NCBI RefSeq assembly: GCF_018614615.1 | Contig: NZ_JAGGOK010000002.1 | Coordinates: 168,722-232,721, forward strand | From: Streptomyces sp. ISL-100 | GTDB lineage: Bacteria > Actinomycetota > Actinomycetes > Streptomycetales > Streptomycetaceae | Direction of reading: 5' to 3' | Length of the DNA stretch: 64,000 bases | In this document: piece after piece, positions 8,690-17,041 of the stretch | Position numbering within the stretch: position 1 is the stretch's first letter | How the letters are laid out: each line of letters begins with the position of its first letter | Made by a program: the position numbers and the translations under genes | The notes under the pieces: generated by a model | What the model saw: the letters and a program-made list of their open reading frames with translations, nothing else | Database searches by the model: none | Told to the model about the DNA's origin: nothing

Positions 8690-8818
8690 CGGGCGGGGAG
8701 GGGCGCCAACCGCCGCGCGGGGCCTTTTCCCCACCCCGCCCCTTCCCGCTGTGACACTTCGCGGCTCCGCCGCGTGGGGCGCTGCCCCAGGCCCCACTGG
8801 AGGGGCTGGAGGGTGGGA
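8690..8818. repeat. GC-rich interspersed repeat with hairpins between convergent genes
   Basis: This spacer contains CCCCGCCCCTTCCCG, GTGACACTTCGCGGC and two hairpins: CGCGGC-TCC-GCCGCG (8760-8774) and GGGGC-GCT-GCCCC (8776-8788). The same blocks recur at about 35515-35690, in part inverted. Such elements are scattered between Streptomyces genes; here it may terminate transcription from both sides. Confidence 0.6.
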
Positions 8819-8819
8819 T

Positions 8820-9485
8820 TCAGCCCAGCCAGCCGGGGCGTACCAGACCCGACTCGTAGGCGAGTACGACCAGTTGGGCCCGGTCGCGGGCGCCCAGCTT
8901 CACCATGGTGCGGCTGACGTGCGTCTTCGCGGTGAGCGGGCTGACGACCAGTCGGCGGGCGATCTCCTCGTTGGACAGGCCGATGCCGACCAGGGCCATC
9001 ACCTCCCGCTCCCGGTCGGTGAGCTCCCCCAGCGCCTCGTCCCTGGCCGGCTCCTTGGAGCGGGCCGCGAACTCCGCGATCAGCCTGCGTGTCACGCCGG
9101 GCGACAGCAGCGCGTCCCCGTCCACCACGGCCCGTACCGCCCGCAGCAGCTCTTCGGGCTCGGTGTCCTTGACGAGGAATCCCGAGGCTCCGTTGCGGAT
9201 CGCCTCGAAGACGTACTCGTCGAGCTCGAAGGTGGTCAGCATGATCACCTTTACGCCGTTCAATGCCGCGTCGCCGGTGATCCGACGGGTGGCGGCGAGA
9301 CCGTCGAGCAGGGGCATACGGATGTCCATCAGTACGACGTCGGGGCGCACTTCACGCACCCGGCGCACCGCTTCCTCGCCGTCGGACGCCTCCCCCGCGA
9401 CCTCGATGTCGGGCTGCGCGTCCAGCAGGGCGCGAAAGCCGGCCCGTACGAGCGACTGGTCGTCGGCGAGCAGTACGCGGATCAC
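8820..9485 (-). CDS. NarL/LuxR-type two-component response regulator
   Basis: A 221-aa response regulator. The receiver domain (1-~120) has the acidic pocket LLADDQ, phospho-acceptor Asp in VVLMDIRMP, the MLTT threonine and the VKDT lysine. Residues ~150-215 form a LuxR helix-turn-helix (LTDREREVMALVGIGLSNEEIARRL; TAKTHVSRTMVKL). Its start overlaps the end of the kinase gene by 4 bp, so the two are translationally coupled. The output regulon cannot be deduced, and no neighbour is an obvious target. Confidence 0.95.
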   Translation of the reverse strand: MIRVLLADDQSLVRAGFRALLDAQPDIEVAGEASDGEEAVRRVREVRPDVVLMDIRMPLLDGLAATRRITGDAALNGVKVIMLTTFELDEYVFEAIRNGASGFLVKDTEPEELLRAVRAVVDGDALLSPGVTRRLIAEFAARSKEPARDEALGELTDREREVMALVGIGLSNEEIARRLVVSPLTAKTHVSRTMVKLGARDRAQLVVLAYESGLVRPGWLG

Positions 9486-10735
9486 GACTTCTCCTTCTGC
9501 GAGTCGGGCGAGTTCCGTGCGGCGCGGTACGGAAGTGTGGCCTCCACGCGGAAGCCGCCGTCCGGGCGCGGGCCGGCCTCGATCGTGCCACCGAGGGCGG
9601 CGGCGCGCTCGCGCATTCCCACCAGGCCGTTGCCGCTGCCGCCCGCGTCGCCGCCGGTGGCCGGGCCGTCGTCGTCGATCCGCAGGTCGAGCCGGTCAGG
9701 CGCATACCCGAGCCGGACCCGGGCCGTGCGCGAGCCGGAGTGTCTGACCACGTTGGTCAGGGCCTCCTGGATGATGCGGAACGCGGCGAGGTCGGCGCCG
9801 GGCGGCAGGCCGGACCGTACCCCCTCCGTCACGACCTCCACGGTGAGGCCGGCTCCCGAAGCCTGCTCCACCAGCTCGGTGAGCCGGTCGAGTCCGGGCG
9901 CCGGGGAGCGCGGTGCGTCCCCCGGGGCGCGGAGCGTGTCGAGGACCTGCCGCACCTCACCGAGGGCCTCTTTGCTGGCGGCCTTGATGGTGGCCAGGGC
10001 GCTGCGGGCCTGTTCGGGATCGGTGTCGAGGAGAGCGAGGCCCACGCCCGCCTGGACGTTGATGACCGAGATGCTGTGAGCGAGTACGTCGTGGAGCTCG
10101 CGGGCGATGCGCAGCCGTTCTTCGTCGGCCCGCCGCTTCTCGGCGGCCTGGCGTTCGCCTCGCTCGCGCGCCCACTGCTCCCTGCGTACGCGTACGAGCT
10201 CGGAGGCGGCGACGATGGCCGCCACCCAGGCAGCGACCACCAGCTCCTGCCCCCAGGGGGCGGGAGCGTCCCCGCCGGGCGGCAGCCATCTGTAAAGCCA
10301 GTGCGAGATCAGGACATGGGCTGCCCAGAGCATCCCGAGGGCCGCCCAGGCGGCCCGCCGGTGACCGGCGACGATGGCGGCGAAGCAGCCCATGGCGGCG
10401 GGGATGAAGACCGGTCCGTACGGATATCCCGCACCCAGGTAGACCATCGCCGCCGCCGACGTACCGAACGCCACGAACACGGGGTACCGGTGACGCAGCA
10501 GGAGAAGCGCCGCTCCCGCGAACAGCAGGAGCCGGGCGAAGACGTCGAGTTGTTCCCGGTCGGGCTGTTCCCCGGCCGCGAACCCGGACCCCATCTGCAC
10601 GAACGCGGTCACGACCAGCGTCGAGACCCACGGCAGCCGCTCGCCCGTCTGCCGGGTCATCCAGGACTGCCACGGCGGCGGCCCGCCCCGTTGCCAGGGG
10701 GGACCGCCGCACCACCGTTCATGCCGCGGTTTCAT
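9482..10735 (-). CDS. NarL-type sensor histidine kinase
   Basis: A ~417-aa membrane histidine kinase. The N-terminal half has several transmembrane segments with little extracellular sequence, suggesting it senses something in or near the membrane. The HisKA_3 motif ELHDVLAHSISVINVQAG carries the phospho-acceptor His. The ATP-binding domain has the N-box EALTNVVRHS, DDDGP, and GLVGMRERAAALGG. ATG 10735 is preferred over GTG 10744, because TAGCGT 7 nt upstream would make a leaderless start. It pairs with the overlapping response regulator. Confidence 0.9.
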   Translation of the reverse strand: MKPRHERWCGGPPWQRGGPPPWQSWMTRQTGERLPWVSTLVVTAFVQMGSGFAAGEQPDREQLDVFARLLLFAGAALLLLRHRYPVFVAFGTSAAAMVYLGAGYPYGPVFIPAAMGCFAAIVAGHRRAAWAALGMLWAAHVLISHWLYRWLPPGGDAPAPWGQELVVAAWVAAIVAASELVRVRREQWARERGERQAAEKRRADEERLRIARELHDVLAHSISVINVQAGVGLALLDTDPEQARSALATIKAASKEALGEVRQVLDTLRAPGDAPRSPAPGLDRLTELVEQASGAGLTVEVVTEGVRSGLPPGADLAAFRIIQEALTNVVRHSGSRTARVRLGYAPDRLDLRIDDDGPATGGDAGGSGNGLVGMRERAAALGGTIEAGPRPDGGFRVEATLPYRAARNSPDSQKEKS

Positions 10736-10879
10736 AGCGGCCACGCTAGACGGGGCACGGCGGGCGGGGCGTCAGCCGGGCGGCGTGATCGCGCGTACTC
10801 CCTGCGCAGTACCTGGGTTGTCGGGAGCGGCCGACGCGGGAGCCTCGCGCAGGCGGGAGCGGGCAGGCGGCCGGCGCAG

Positions 10880-11626
10880 TCAGGATCCGTCGCCGCTGCC
10901 GGGCGCGGCGAAGGGGACCCCTCCCGGGGCCTGAGCGCCGATCAGGCCCACGGCATGGGCCAGGTTCTCGGCGGCGTACTCGAAGAACGTGTCGCGGTCC
11001 TCGATGATCCGGTTGAACTGGCCGAAGATCTCGAAGGAGATCAGGCCGAAGAGCTGCGACCAGGCGGCGACCAGGGCGGCGACAACCGGCGGGGGGAGAT
11101 CAGGGGCCACGTCCGCGGTGATCCGCCGGGCTTCGGGGCGCAGGGCGGCGGCGAGGGGCGGAACGGCGAGGCCGTTGTCCTGGTGGGCGGCGCGTACGAC
11201 GGAGATGAGGCTCTGGCCGACGCGGGAGGCGGGGCCGACGGTTGTCATGGGTGCGGTGTAGCCGGGGACCGGCGAGCCGTAGATCAGGGCGTACTCGTGG
11301 GGGTGCGCGAGCGCCCAACTGCGTACGGCCCGGCAGACGGCGGTCCAGCGGGCGGGGTGGGGGGCGTGGTCGGGCTGCCGGGCGAGGGCGGTCTCGGCGG
11401 CGGCGCCCACGGCGTCGTACGCGTCGACGATCAGGGCGGTCAGGAGCTCGTCGCGGCTGGGGAAGTAGCGGTAGAGCGCGGAGGAGACCATGCCGAGCTC
11501 GCGGGCGACGGCGCGCAGGGAGAGCTTCGCGGCGCCTTCGGCGGCAAGCTGTCTGCGGGCCTCTTCCTTGATGGCCGCTGTCACTTCGATCCGTGCTCGT
11601 TCTCTGGCTCCGCGCATGGTGCTCAT
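10880..11626 (-). CDS. TetR-family regulator
   Basis: A ~248-aa TetR-type repressor. The helix-turn-helix is at residues ~30-60 (LSLRAVARELGMVSSALYRYFPSRDELLTALI), followed by a C-terminal ligand domain of the TetR_C_13/WHG type (HPHEYALIYGSPVPGY). Start 11626 is chosen, with 11617 possible. A promoter TTGGTC-N17-CAAAAT fits a leaderless start. The divergent gene is a nitroreductase-like enzyme at ~11796, and the intergenic region has repeated AGAGCA/TGCTCT half-sites, which I take to be its operators. Confidence 0.9.
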   Translation of the reverse strand: MSTMRGARERARIEVTAAIKEEARRQLAAEGAAKLSLRAVARELGMVSSALYRYFPSRDELLTALIVDAYDAVGAAAETALARQPDHAPHPARWTAVCRAVRSWALAHPHEYALIYGSPVPGYTAPMTTVGPASRVGQSLISVVRAAHQDNGLAVPPLAAALRPEARRITADVAPDLPPPVVAALVAAWSQLFGLISFEIFGQFNRIIEDRDTFFEYAAENLAHAVGLIGAQAPGGVPFAAPGSGDGS

Positions 11627-11649
11627 GGAAGAGCATTTTGCCACGGCGG

Positions 11650-11737
11650 AGAGCACCGACCAATAACGAGAGCACTGCTCTTGCTTTGGATCACCGACAC
11701 CGCGCACACTGCTCTTAAGCGAGAGCAGTGCTCTCTC
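11650..11737. promoter_or_regulatory. Cluster of AGAGCA-S-TGCTCT palindromes, likely TetR operators
   Basis: Three related elements are visible. AGAGCA-C-TGCTCT lies at 11669-11681, GAGAGCA-G-TGCTCTC at 11721-11735, and a spaced pair CACTGCTCT/AGAGCAGTG at 11707-11730. A lone half-site AGAGCA lies at 11650-11655. They fill the region between tetR and the divergent nitroreductase gene, and the last abuts the GGTGGAGG ribosome site. Repression of both genes is inferred. Confidence 0.75.
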
Positions 11738-11795
11738 AACTGGTGGAGGCCGTCATGTCGCAGTCGCAGAGCCGTACTACCTCAAGGGCAGTCCC

Positions 11796-12212
11796 ATGGC
11801 CATCCGGCTGAACAACGTCGTGGGGTGGCTCGCCCGCCACGGTTTCAGCCTGCTCGGCTCGGCCGAACTGTCCGTACGCGGCCGCAAGAGCGGCCAGCTA
11901 CAGCGCATCCCCGTGAACCCGCACACCCACGACGGCGCCCAGTACCTCGTCTCCGCGCGCGGCCACTCCCAATGGGTCCGCAACATGCGCGCCGCCGGCC
12001 AGGGCGAGCTCAAAGTCGGCCGCAAGGTCCGCGGTTTCACCGCCGTCGAGATCCCCGACGCCGAGAAGCTGCTGGTGCTCCGCACCTACCTGGAGCGCTG
12101 GGGCTGGGAGGTCAACCAGTACTTCAAGGGCGTGACCGCCAAGTCCTCCGACGAGGAACTCCTGGCGGCCGCCCCCGACCACCCCGTCTTCCGTATCACC
12201 GTCAAGTCATGA
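11796..12212 (+). CDS. Nitroreductase/deazaflavin-dependent oxidoreductase (DUF385-like), 5' end probably frameshifted
   Basis: A 138-aa protein of the small F420-dependent nitroreductase-like family: VRGRKSGQLQRIPVN, LVSARGHSQWVRNMRAAG and the C-terminal HPVFRI are typical. From ATG 11796 an AAGGG lies 7 nt upstream. However, the same frame continues upstream as EPYYLKGSP, a segment that normally belongs to the N-terminus of this family. The best ribosome site, GGTGGAGG, serves an ATG at 11755 in another frame that stops after 18 codons. A missing nucleotide near 11770 would join the two into a normal start. It is divergent from tetR and likely repressed by it. Confidence 0.8.
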   Translation: MAIRLNNVVGWLARHGFSLLGSAELSVRGRKSGQLQRIPVNPHTHDGAQYLVSARGHSQWVRNMRAAGQGELKVGRKVRGFTAVEIPDAEKLLVLRTYLERWGWEVNQYFKGVTAKSSDEELLAAAPDHPVFRITVKS

Positions 12213-12255
12213 GAGCGGAGCGCCGGAACAAGAGCGCCGGGCGGGAGCCTCCGGT

Positions 12256-13470
12256 CTACGGCCGGTCCAGCGCAGTCAGCGCCCGCTGGACGAGCGGGCG
12301 CGTACGCACCATCTCCGCCAGCGTCGTCGAGCCGCGCGTGATCCCGGCGAACATCGTCCAGGCCGGCCGGAATCCGGTTATGGCCGCGTGCAGCAGCCCC
12401 GGCCGCCTCTCGAACAGCGCGAGCATCCGCCGTCCGACACCCATCTCCACGCCGAGCCCCGCCTTGATCGCGAAGGCGTAGTTCAGCGCCTGGCGGCGGG
12501 CGTCGACGGCGTCCTGCGCCTCCGCGATCCGCACCGACCACTCCCCCGCGAGCCGCCCGGACCGCAGCGCGAAGGAGATCCCCTCGCGGGTCCACGGCTC
12601 CAGCAGTCCCGCCGCGTCCCCGCACACCAGCACCCGGCCGCGCGACAGCGGCGAGTCGTCGCTGCGGCACCGCGTCAGGTGCCCCGAGGAGACCGCCGGC
12701 TCGAAGCCGGCCAGCCCCAGCCGCGCGATGAAGTCCTCCAGGTACCGCTTGGTGGCCGCTCCGTCGCCGCGCGCCGAGATCACGCCGACCGTCAGCGTCT
12801 CGCCCTTGGGGAACACCCAGCCGTAACTGCCCGGGATCGGCCCCCAGTCGATGAGCACCCGACCCGCCCAGTCCTCGGCGACCGTGGCCGGCACCGGAAT
12901 CTCGGCCTCGAGCCCGAGATCCACCTGGTCGAGCTTCACCCCGACATGCGCCCCGATCCGGCTCGCGCTGCCGTCCGCGCCGACCACCGCGCGCGCCAGC
13001 ACCGTCTCGCCACCCGCCAGGACAACAGCCACCGTGCGCCGGTCCGGCACGGCCGCGCCGTGCTGCTCGACCCGCGCCACCGTCGCTCCGGTACGGACCA
13101 CGGCGCCCGCCTTCTCGGCCTCCTGGACCAGCGCGGCGTCGAACTCGGGCCGGTTGATGAGCCCGAAGAGCATCTGCTTCGAACGGCGTGTCCGCGTCAG
13201 CTTCCCGCCCAGCGAGAACGTCACGGCGTGCACACGGTCCCTGAACGGCAGCTCGAAGCCGGGCGGCAGCGCGTCGCGCGAAGGCCCGATGATGCCGCCG
13301 CCACAGGTCTTGTAACGGGGCAGCTCCGCCTTCTCCAGGAGGAGTACGCGCCGTCCCGCGACCGCGGCCGCGTATGCCGCCGACGACCCGGCCGGACCCG
13401 CACCGACCACGACCACGTCCCACACCGGCTCTTCGTGCTCACGTCCGGCGTCTGCGTTCTCGCTGCTCAC
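12256..13470 (-). CDS. Geranylgeranyl-reductase-family FAD-dependent oxidoreductase
   Basis: A 404-aa flavoprotein. The N-terminal FAD motif is DVVVVGAGPAGSSAAYAAA with the acidic strand end LLLEKAELPRYKTCGGG. The second FAD motif GRVLVCGDAAGLLEPWTREGI follows at ~290, as in geranylgeranyl reductases and related oxidoreductases of the GGR family. Members reduce isoprenoid double bonds, for example in menaquinone or lipid tails; the substrate here is open. GTG 13470 is chosen from the family start; AGGAG lies about 12 nt upstream. Divergent from the M20 peptidase. Confidence 0.85.
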   Translation of the reverse strand: MSSENADAGREHEEPVWDVVVVGAGPAGSSAAYAAAVAGRRVLLLEKAELPRYKTCGGGIIGPSRDALPPGFELPFRDRVHAVTFSLGGKLTRTRRSKQMLFGLINRPEFDAALVQEAEKAGAVVRTGATVARVEQHGAAVPDRRTVAVVLAGGETVLARAVVGADGSASRIGAHVGVKLDQVDLGLEAEIPVPATVAEDWAGRVLIDWGPIPGSYGWVFPKGETLTVGVISARGDGAATKRYLEDFIARLGLAGFEPAVSSGHLTRCRSDDSPLSRGRVLVCGDAAGLLEPWTREGISFALRSGRLAGEWSVRIAEAQDAVDARRQALNYAFAIKAGLGVEMGVGRRMLALFERRPGLLHAAITGFRPAWTMFAGITRGSTTLAEMVRTRPLVQRALTALDRP

Positions 13471-13632
13471 GATGTGCTTCTGCTCCTGATCGGCCCGGTG
13501 ATCCGTACTGCTGACGCATCCTACGGCGCAGGAGCCGCCGATCTCGCTGTGGGAGGATCGGGCGGTGCTTGTCGGCCACCCCGTACGAACACATACACGC
13601 ACAACAACGTCGCACTCACGAGGAGCGTGCCC

Positions 13633-14997
13633 ATGACCGCGAATCCGATCGCCGAGACCATCGCCTCGCTGATGCCCCGCGCCAAGACGGAGCTCGCCGA
13701 GCTGGTGGCTTTCGAGTCGGTGGCGGATCCCGCTCAGTTCCCGAAGAGCGAGTGCGAGGCGGCAGCGGTCTGGTGCGCCGACACGCTGCGCACGGAGGGC
13801 TTCCAGGACGTCGCGCTGCTCGACACCCCCGACGGCACGCAGTCGGTGTACGGCTTCCTGCCGGGCCCGGCAGGCGCTCCGACCGTTCTGCTGTACGCGC
13901 ACTACGACGTGCAGCCGCCGCTGGACGAGTCGGCCTGGGTGTCCCCGCCGTTCGAGCTGACCGAACGCAACGGACGCTGGTACGGGCGCGGCGCCGCCGA
14001 CTGCAAGGGCGGCTTCATCATGCACCTGCTCGCGCTGCGCGCCCTGAAGGCGAACGGCGGCGTCCCGGTCTCGGTGAAGGTGATCGCGGAGGGCTCGGAG
14101 GAGCAGGGCACGGGCGGCCTGGAAGCATACGCCGAGGCGCACCCCGACCTCCTCGCCGCCGACACGATCGTCATCGGCGACACCGGCAACTTCCGCGTCG
14201 GCCTGCCGACGGTCACCGCGACGCTGCGCGGCATGACCATGCTGCGCGTACGCGTCGACACCCTCGAAGGCAACCTGCACTCCGGCCAGTTCGGCGGCGC
14301 CGCCCCGGACGCGCTGGCCGCGCTCATCCAGCTGCTGGCCTCGCTGCGCGCCGAAGACGGTTCGACGACCGTGGACGGGCTGACGACAGACGCCTCGTGG
14401 GAAGGCCTGGAGTATCCGGAGGCCGAGTTCCGCAAGGACGCGCGCGTCCTCGACGGTGTCGGGCTGATCGGCCACGGCACGGTCGCCGACCGCATCTGGG
14501 CCCGCCCCGCCGTCACCGTCATCGGCATCGACTGCCCGCCGGTGGTCGGCGCCACGCCGTCCCTCCAGGCGAGCGCGCGGGCGCAGATCAGCCTGCGGGT
14601 GCCGCCGGGCCAGGACGCCACCGAGGCGACGAAGCTGCTGACCGCGCACCTCGAAGCGCACACGCCGTGGGGCGCGCGGGTTTCGGTGGAACAGGTGGGC
14701 CAGGGCCAGCCGTTCAAGGCGGACGTGAGCAGTCCGGCGTACACCTCGATGGCGGAGGCCATGCGCGTGGCGTACCCGGGCGAGGAGATGCAGACGTCCG
14801 GCATGGGCGGCTCGATCCCCCTGTGCAACACGCTCGCCGCGCTCTACCCGAAGGCCGAGATCCTGCTGATCGGGCTGAGCGAGCCCGAGGCGCAGATCCA
14901 CGCGGTGAACGAGAGCGTCTCGCCCGAGGAGCTGGAGCGGCTGTCCGTCGCAGAGGCGTTGTTCCTCGTCAACTACGCCCGTTCCAAGCAGGGTTAA
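13633..14997 (+). CDS. M20-family dipeptidase
   Basis: A 454-aa zinc metallopeptidase of the M20 dipeptidase type. The metal and catalytic motifs are in order: LLYAHYDVQPP, GRGAADCKGGF, EGSEEQGTGG, and a late H in QIHAVNESV. The dimerisation domain sits in the middle (residues ~200-330). ATG 13633 has AGGAG 7 nt upstream. It would act in the cytoplasm on dipeptides or N-acyl amino acids. It stands alone on its strand, divergent from the flavoprotein gene. Confidence 0.9.
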   Translation: MTANPIAETIASLMPRAKTELAELVAFESVADPAQFPKSECEAAAVWCADTLRTEGFQDVALLDTPDGTQSVYGFLPGPAGAPTVLLYAHYDVQPPLDESAWVSPPFELTERNGRWYGRGAADCKGGFIMHLLALRALKANGGVPVSVKVIAEGSEEQGTGGLEAYAEAHPDLLAADTIVIGDTGNFRVGLPTVTATLRGMTMLRVRVDTLEGNLHSGQFGGAAPDALAALIQLLASLRAEDGSTTVDGLTTDASWEGLEYPEAEFRKDARVLDGVGLIGHGTVADRIWARPAVTVIGIDCPPVVGATPSLQASARAQISLRVPPGQDATEATKLLTAHLEAHTPWGARVSVEQVGQGQPFKADVSSPAYTSMAEAMRVAYPGEEMQTSGMGGSIPLCNTLAALYPKAEILLIGLSEPEAQIHAVNESVSPEELERLSVAEALFLVNYARSKQG

Positions 14998-15066
14998 GCG
15001 CATAGCTGAGATCGCCGACAGCGTAGATCCGTGCGGCGGGCAGCCGGTCCGCCGTACGTTCGCCGC

Positions 15067-15780
15067 ATGGATCTCGTTGACGTAATCCCCGACCGCCTGC
15101 ACATGTTCCGCTTCCCCATCGGCCAGGCGTACCTCTGGCGCGACGGCGATGAGCTGACTCTGATCGATGCGGGCAACAAGGACGCGGCCCCGGACATCGA
15201 AGAGGCGATACGGAGCCTGGGTCTGCTCCCCGAGAACATCCGCCGGATCGTCCTCACCCACTGCCACCGCGACCACGTCGGCGCCGCCCAGGAACTCGCC
15301 GACCGGTACGGCGCCGAAATCGTGGCGCACCGGCTCGACGCTCCAGTGATCCGCGGCGAGCAGCCGGTGCCCGAGCCGGTGCTGCTGGACTGGGAGCGTC
15401 CGTTGTACGCCCACGGGCTGACCGTGCCGCCGGCCCCGCCCACCCGGGTGGACCGGGAGGCCGAGGACGGCGACCTGCTGGGCTTCGGCGACGGCGCGCG
15501 GGTCGTCCACTCCCCCGGCCATACGGACGGCAGCATCGCCGTCCATCTCCCGCACCACGGTGTGCTGTTCACGGGCGACTGCGTCGCCGGCGTCGGACAG
15601 GTGATGCTGGGCGTGTTCAACACCGACCGTGAGCGCGCCCTGGAGTCGTTCCGCCGCCTGGCGGCGCTCGCCCCCTCCACCGCCTGCTTTGGCCACGGCG
15701 AACCTCTGACGGACGACGCGGCGTACATCCTGCGGGCATCAGCCGACCGGGACTCCGGCCTCCAGATTGAGCACGGTTGA
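15067..15780 (+). CDS. MBL-fold metallo-hydrolase
   Basis: A 237-aa metallo-beta-lactamase-fold protein with the motif THCHRDHVG, a later HSPGHTDGS, the bridging Asp in FTGDCV, and a final H in CFGHGEPL. All metal ligands of the fold are present. The reaction is not specified by the motifs, which are shared by lactonases, glyoxalase II and thiolesterases. TACGTT lies 6 nt before the ATG and no Shine-Dalgarno is seen, so the mRNA may be leaderless. Its 3' end overlaps the convergent P-loop/Nudix gene by 42 bp. Confidence 0.85.
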   Translation: MDLVDVIPDRLHMFRFPIGQAYLWRDGDELTLIDAGNKDAAPDIEEAIRSLGLLPENIRRIVLTHCHRDHVGAAQELADRYGAEIVAHRLDAPVIRGEQPVPEPVLLDWERPLYAHGLTVPPAPPTRVDREAEDGDLLGFGDGARVVHSPGHTDGSIAVHLPHHGVLFTGDCVAGVGQVMLGVFNTDRERALESFRRLAALAPSTACFGHGEPLTDDAAYILRASADRDSGLQIEHG

Positions 15781-16776
15781 CCTCTCGCGGGCCCGCAGCG
15801 CCCAGCGCAGCCGCTCGTAACGGTTGGGGGGCAGCAGCCCGGCGGCCTCCTCCTCGGTGACGAATCGCCAGCCGCGCAGTTCGGAGCCGGGCAGCACCAG
15901 CTGTCCGGCCGCCGCGCTGTCGAGCGTGCCCCCGTCGAAGATCAGGCGCAGACCGCCGAAGGCGGGTGGCCGCGGCGGCTCCCAGTCGACGACCAACAGC
16001 CTTGGTACGTCGATGAGTTCCATCCCTATCTCCTCCTTGACCTCACGTATCCCGGCGCGCGCGGGCGCCTCCCCCGGTTCCACGACACCGCCGGGGAATT
16101 CCCAGCCCGGCTTGTAGGTGGGATCGACGAGCAGCACCCTGCCCTCCTCGTCGAAGAGCAGTACGCCCGCGGCGACGGTCTCGGCCGTCGGCTCGGGCGT
16201 CTGCACGATCTCGCAGCTGCCGTCAGCCCCGGTCCGTACCGCGTCGGCGATCTCCACGGCGGTCTGGGCCGGGGTGAGCGCACTGGTGTCGATGACGTGG
16301 GCGTCGTGGGGGAGCCACGACAGCGCGGCGCGATAGGGCTCGATGTGCTCGTACGCCCATTGCCGTACGCGCTCGCTGCCTTCGGGGTCGTCCACCAGCT
16401 CCTCGCGGGCGGCGATCCGCCCGCGCAGGATCGTTTCGTCGGCCGACAGCAGCACATGGCACACCGGGATACGGCGCGCGGCGAGCCCGCCGAATATCTC
16501 GTCGCGGTACTCCTGGCGCAGGAGCGTCATGGGCACCACCAGCATGCCGCCCACTTCCGCGAGCAGCGCGGCCGCGGTGTCCACGACCAGGCGGCGCCAG
16601 ATGGGGAGGTCCTGATAGTCGGTGACCTCCGCGAGCCGCTTCTGCGGCAGCAGGTTCCGCAGTTCCCCGCCGATCAGTTCGGGGTCGTAGAAGGTGCTGT
16701 TCGGGATCAGATCGATCAGTTCGCGCGCGGCGCTGGTCTTGCCCGCACTGAACGCACCGTTGATCCAGACGATCAC
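15739..16776 (-). CDS. P-loop kinase-like AAA domain fused to Nudix hydrolase
   Basis: A 345-aa two-domain protein. Residues ~1-180 are a small P-loop NTPase with Walker A GAFSAGKTS, a DPE segment and an LRGRIAAREEL lid helix, resembling nucleoside/aminoglycoside kinase-like folds. Residues ~205-335 are a Nudix hydrolase with an intact Nudix box, GGVVEPGEAPARAGIREV followed by KEEIGM. The combination suggests phosphorylation and pyrophosphate hydrolysis of a nucleotide-type metabolite, but the substrate is unknown. GTG 16776 is chosen because GAGGGG precedes it and VIVWINGAFSAGK starts the fold. It overlaps the MBL gene tail-to-tail by 42 bp. Confidence 0.85.
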   Translation of the reverse strand: MIVWINGAFSAGKTSAARELIDLIPNSTFYDPELIGGELRNLLPQKRLAEVTDYQDLPIWRRLVVDTAAALLAEVGGMLVVPMTLLRQEYRDEIFGGLAARRIPVCHVLLSADETILRGRIAAREELVDDPEGSERVRQWAYEHIEPYRAALSWLPHDAHVIDTSALTPAQTAVEIADAVRTGADGSCEIVQTPEPTAETVAAGVLLFDEEGRVLLVDPTYKPGWEFPGGVVEPGEAPARAGIREVKEEIGMELIDVPRLLVVDWEPPRPPAFGGLRLIFDGGTLDSAAAGQLVLPGSELRGWRFVTEEEAAGLLPPNRYERLRWALRARERSTVLNLEAGVPVG

Positions 16777-16865
16777 GGTTCCCCCTCTTCCGTAGCCCCC
16801 AGTGGCTTGCCCGCAACACACTGCCACGGAAACCGGGGGTCACCGCATGGTGCCCGCGACCGTTT

Positions 16866-16907
16866 GGGCACACAACCGTGCCCTTGCTGTTGCATGCCAG
16901 GGGCAAC
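16866..16907. other. Two short inverted repeats in the divergent spacer
   Basis: GGGCAC-N6-GTGCCC (16866-16883) and GTTGC-N9-GCAAC (16889-16907) sit in the 265-bp spacer between the Nudix-fusion gene and the small gene at 17042. They may be operator or leader structures. No strong promoter hexamers were recognised nearby, and the rest of the spacer shows nothing clear. Confidence 0.35.
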
Positions 16908-17041
16908 GGTGCGGGGCACAGGTGGCGTCGAACCGTATGAGTGGATGCCCTGGTGGGATGCGGGAACCGTGACACACGTGCGCGGAGTCTCGTTGGGGCA
17001 ACCGGAGCAAGAGTTCAGCAGGCATGGGAGCGGGGTGCGGC

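Noticed and set aside
11755..11811. 18-codon ORF as a regulatory leader peptide
   Set aside because: It has a good ribosome site but no attenuator structure, and the frame pattern is explained better by a small frameshift; kept only as an alternative.
12256..15696. A 1146-codon open frame on the minus strand
   Set aside because: Only its C-terminal third (12256-13470) is the flavoprotein. The upstream part runs antisense to the M20 and MBL genes and is a by-product of third-position GC bias.
16777..17041. Searched for an RNA gene in the spacer with small hairpins
   Set aside because: Hairpins are short and no promoter or terminator pair brackets them.
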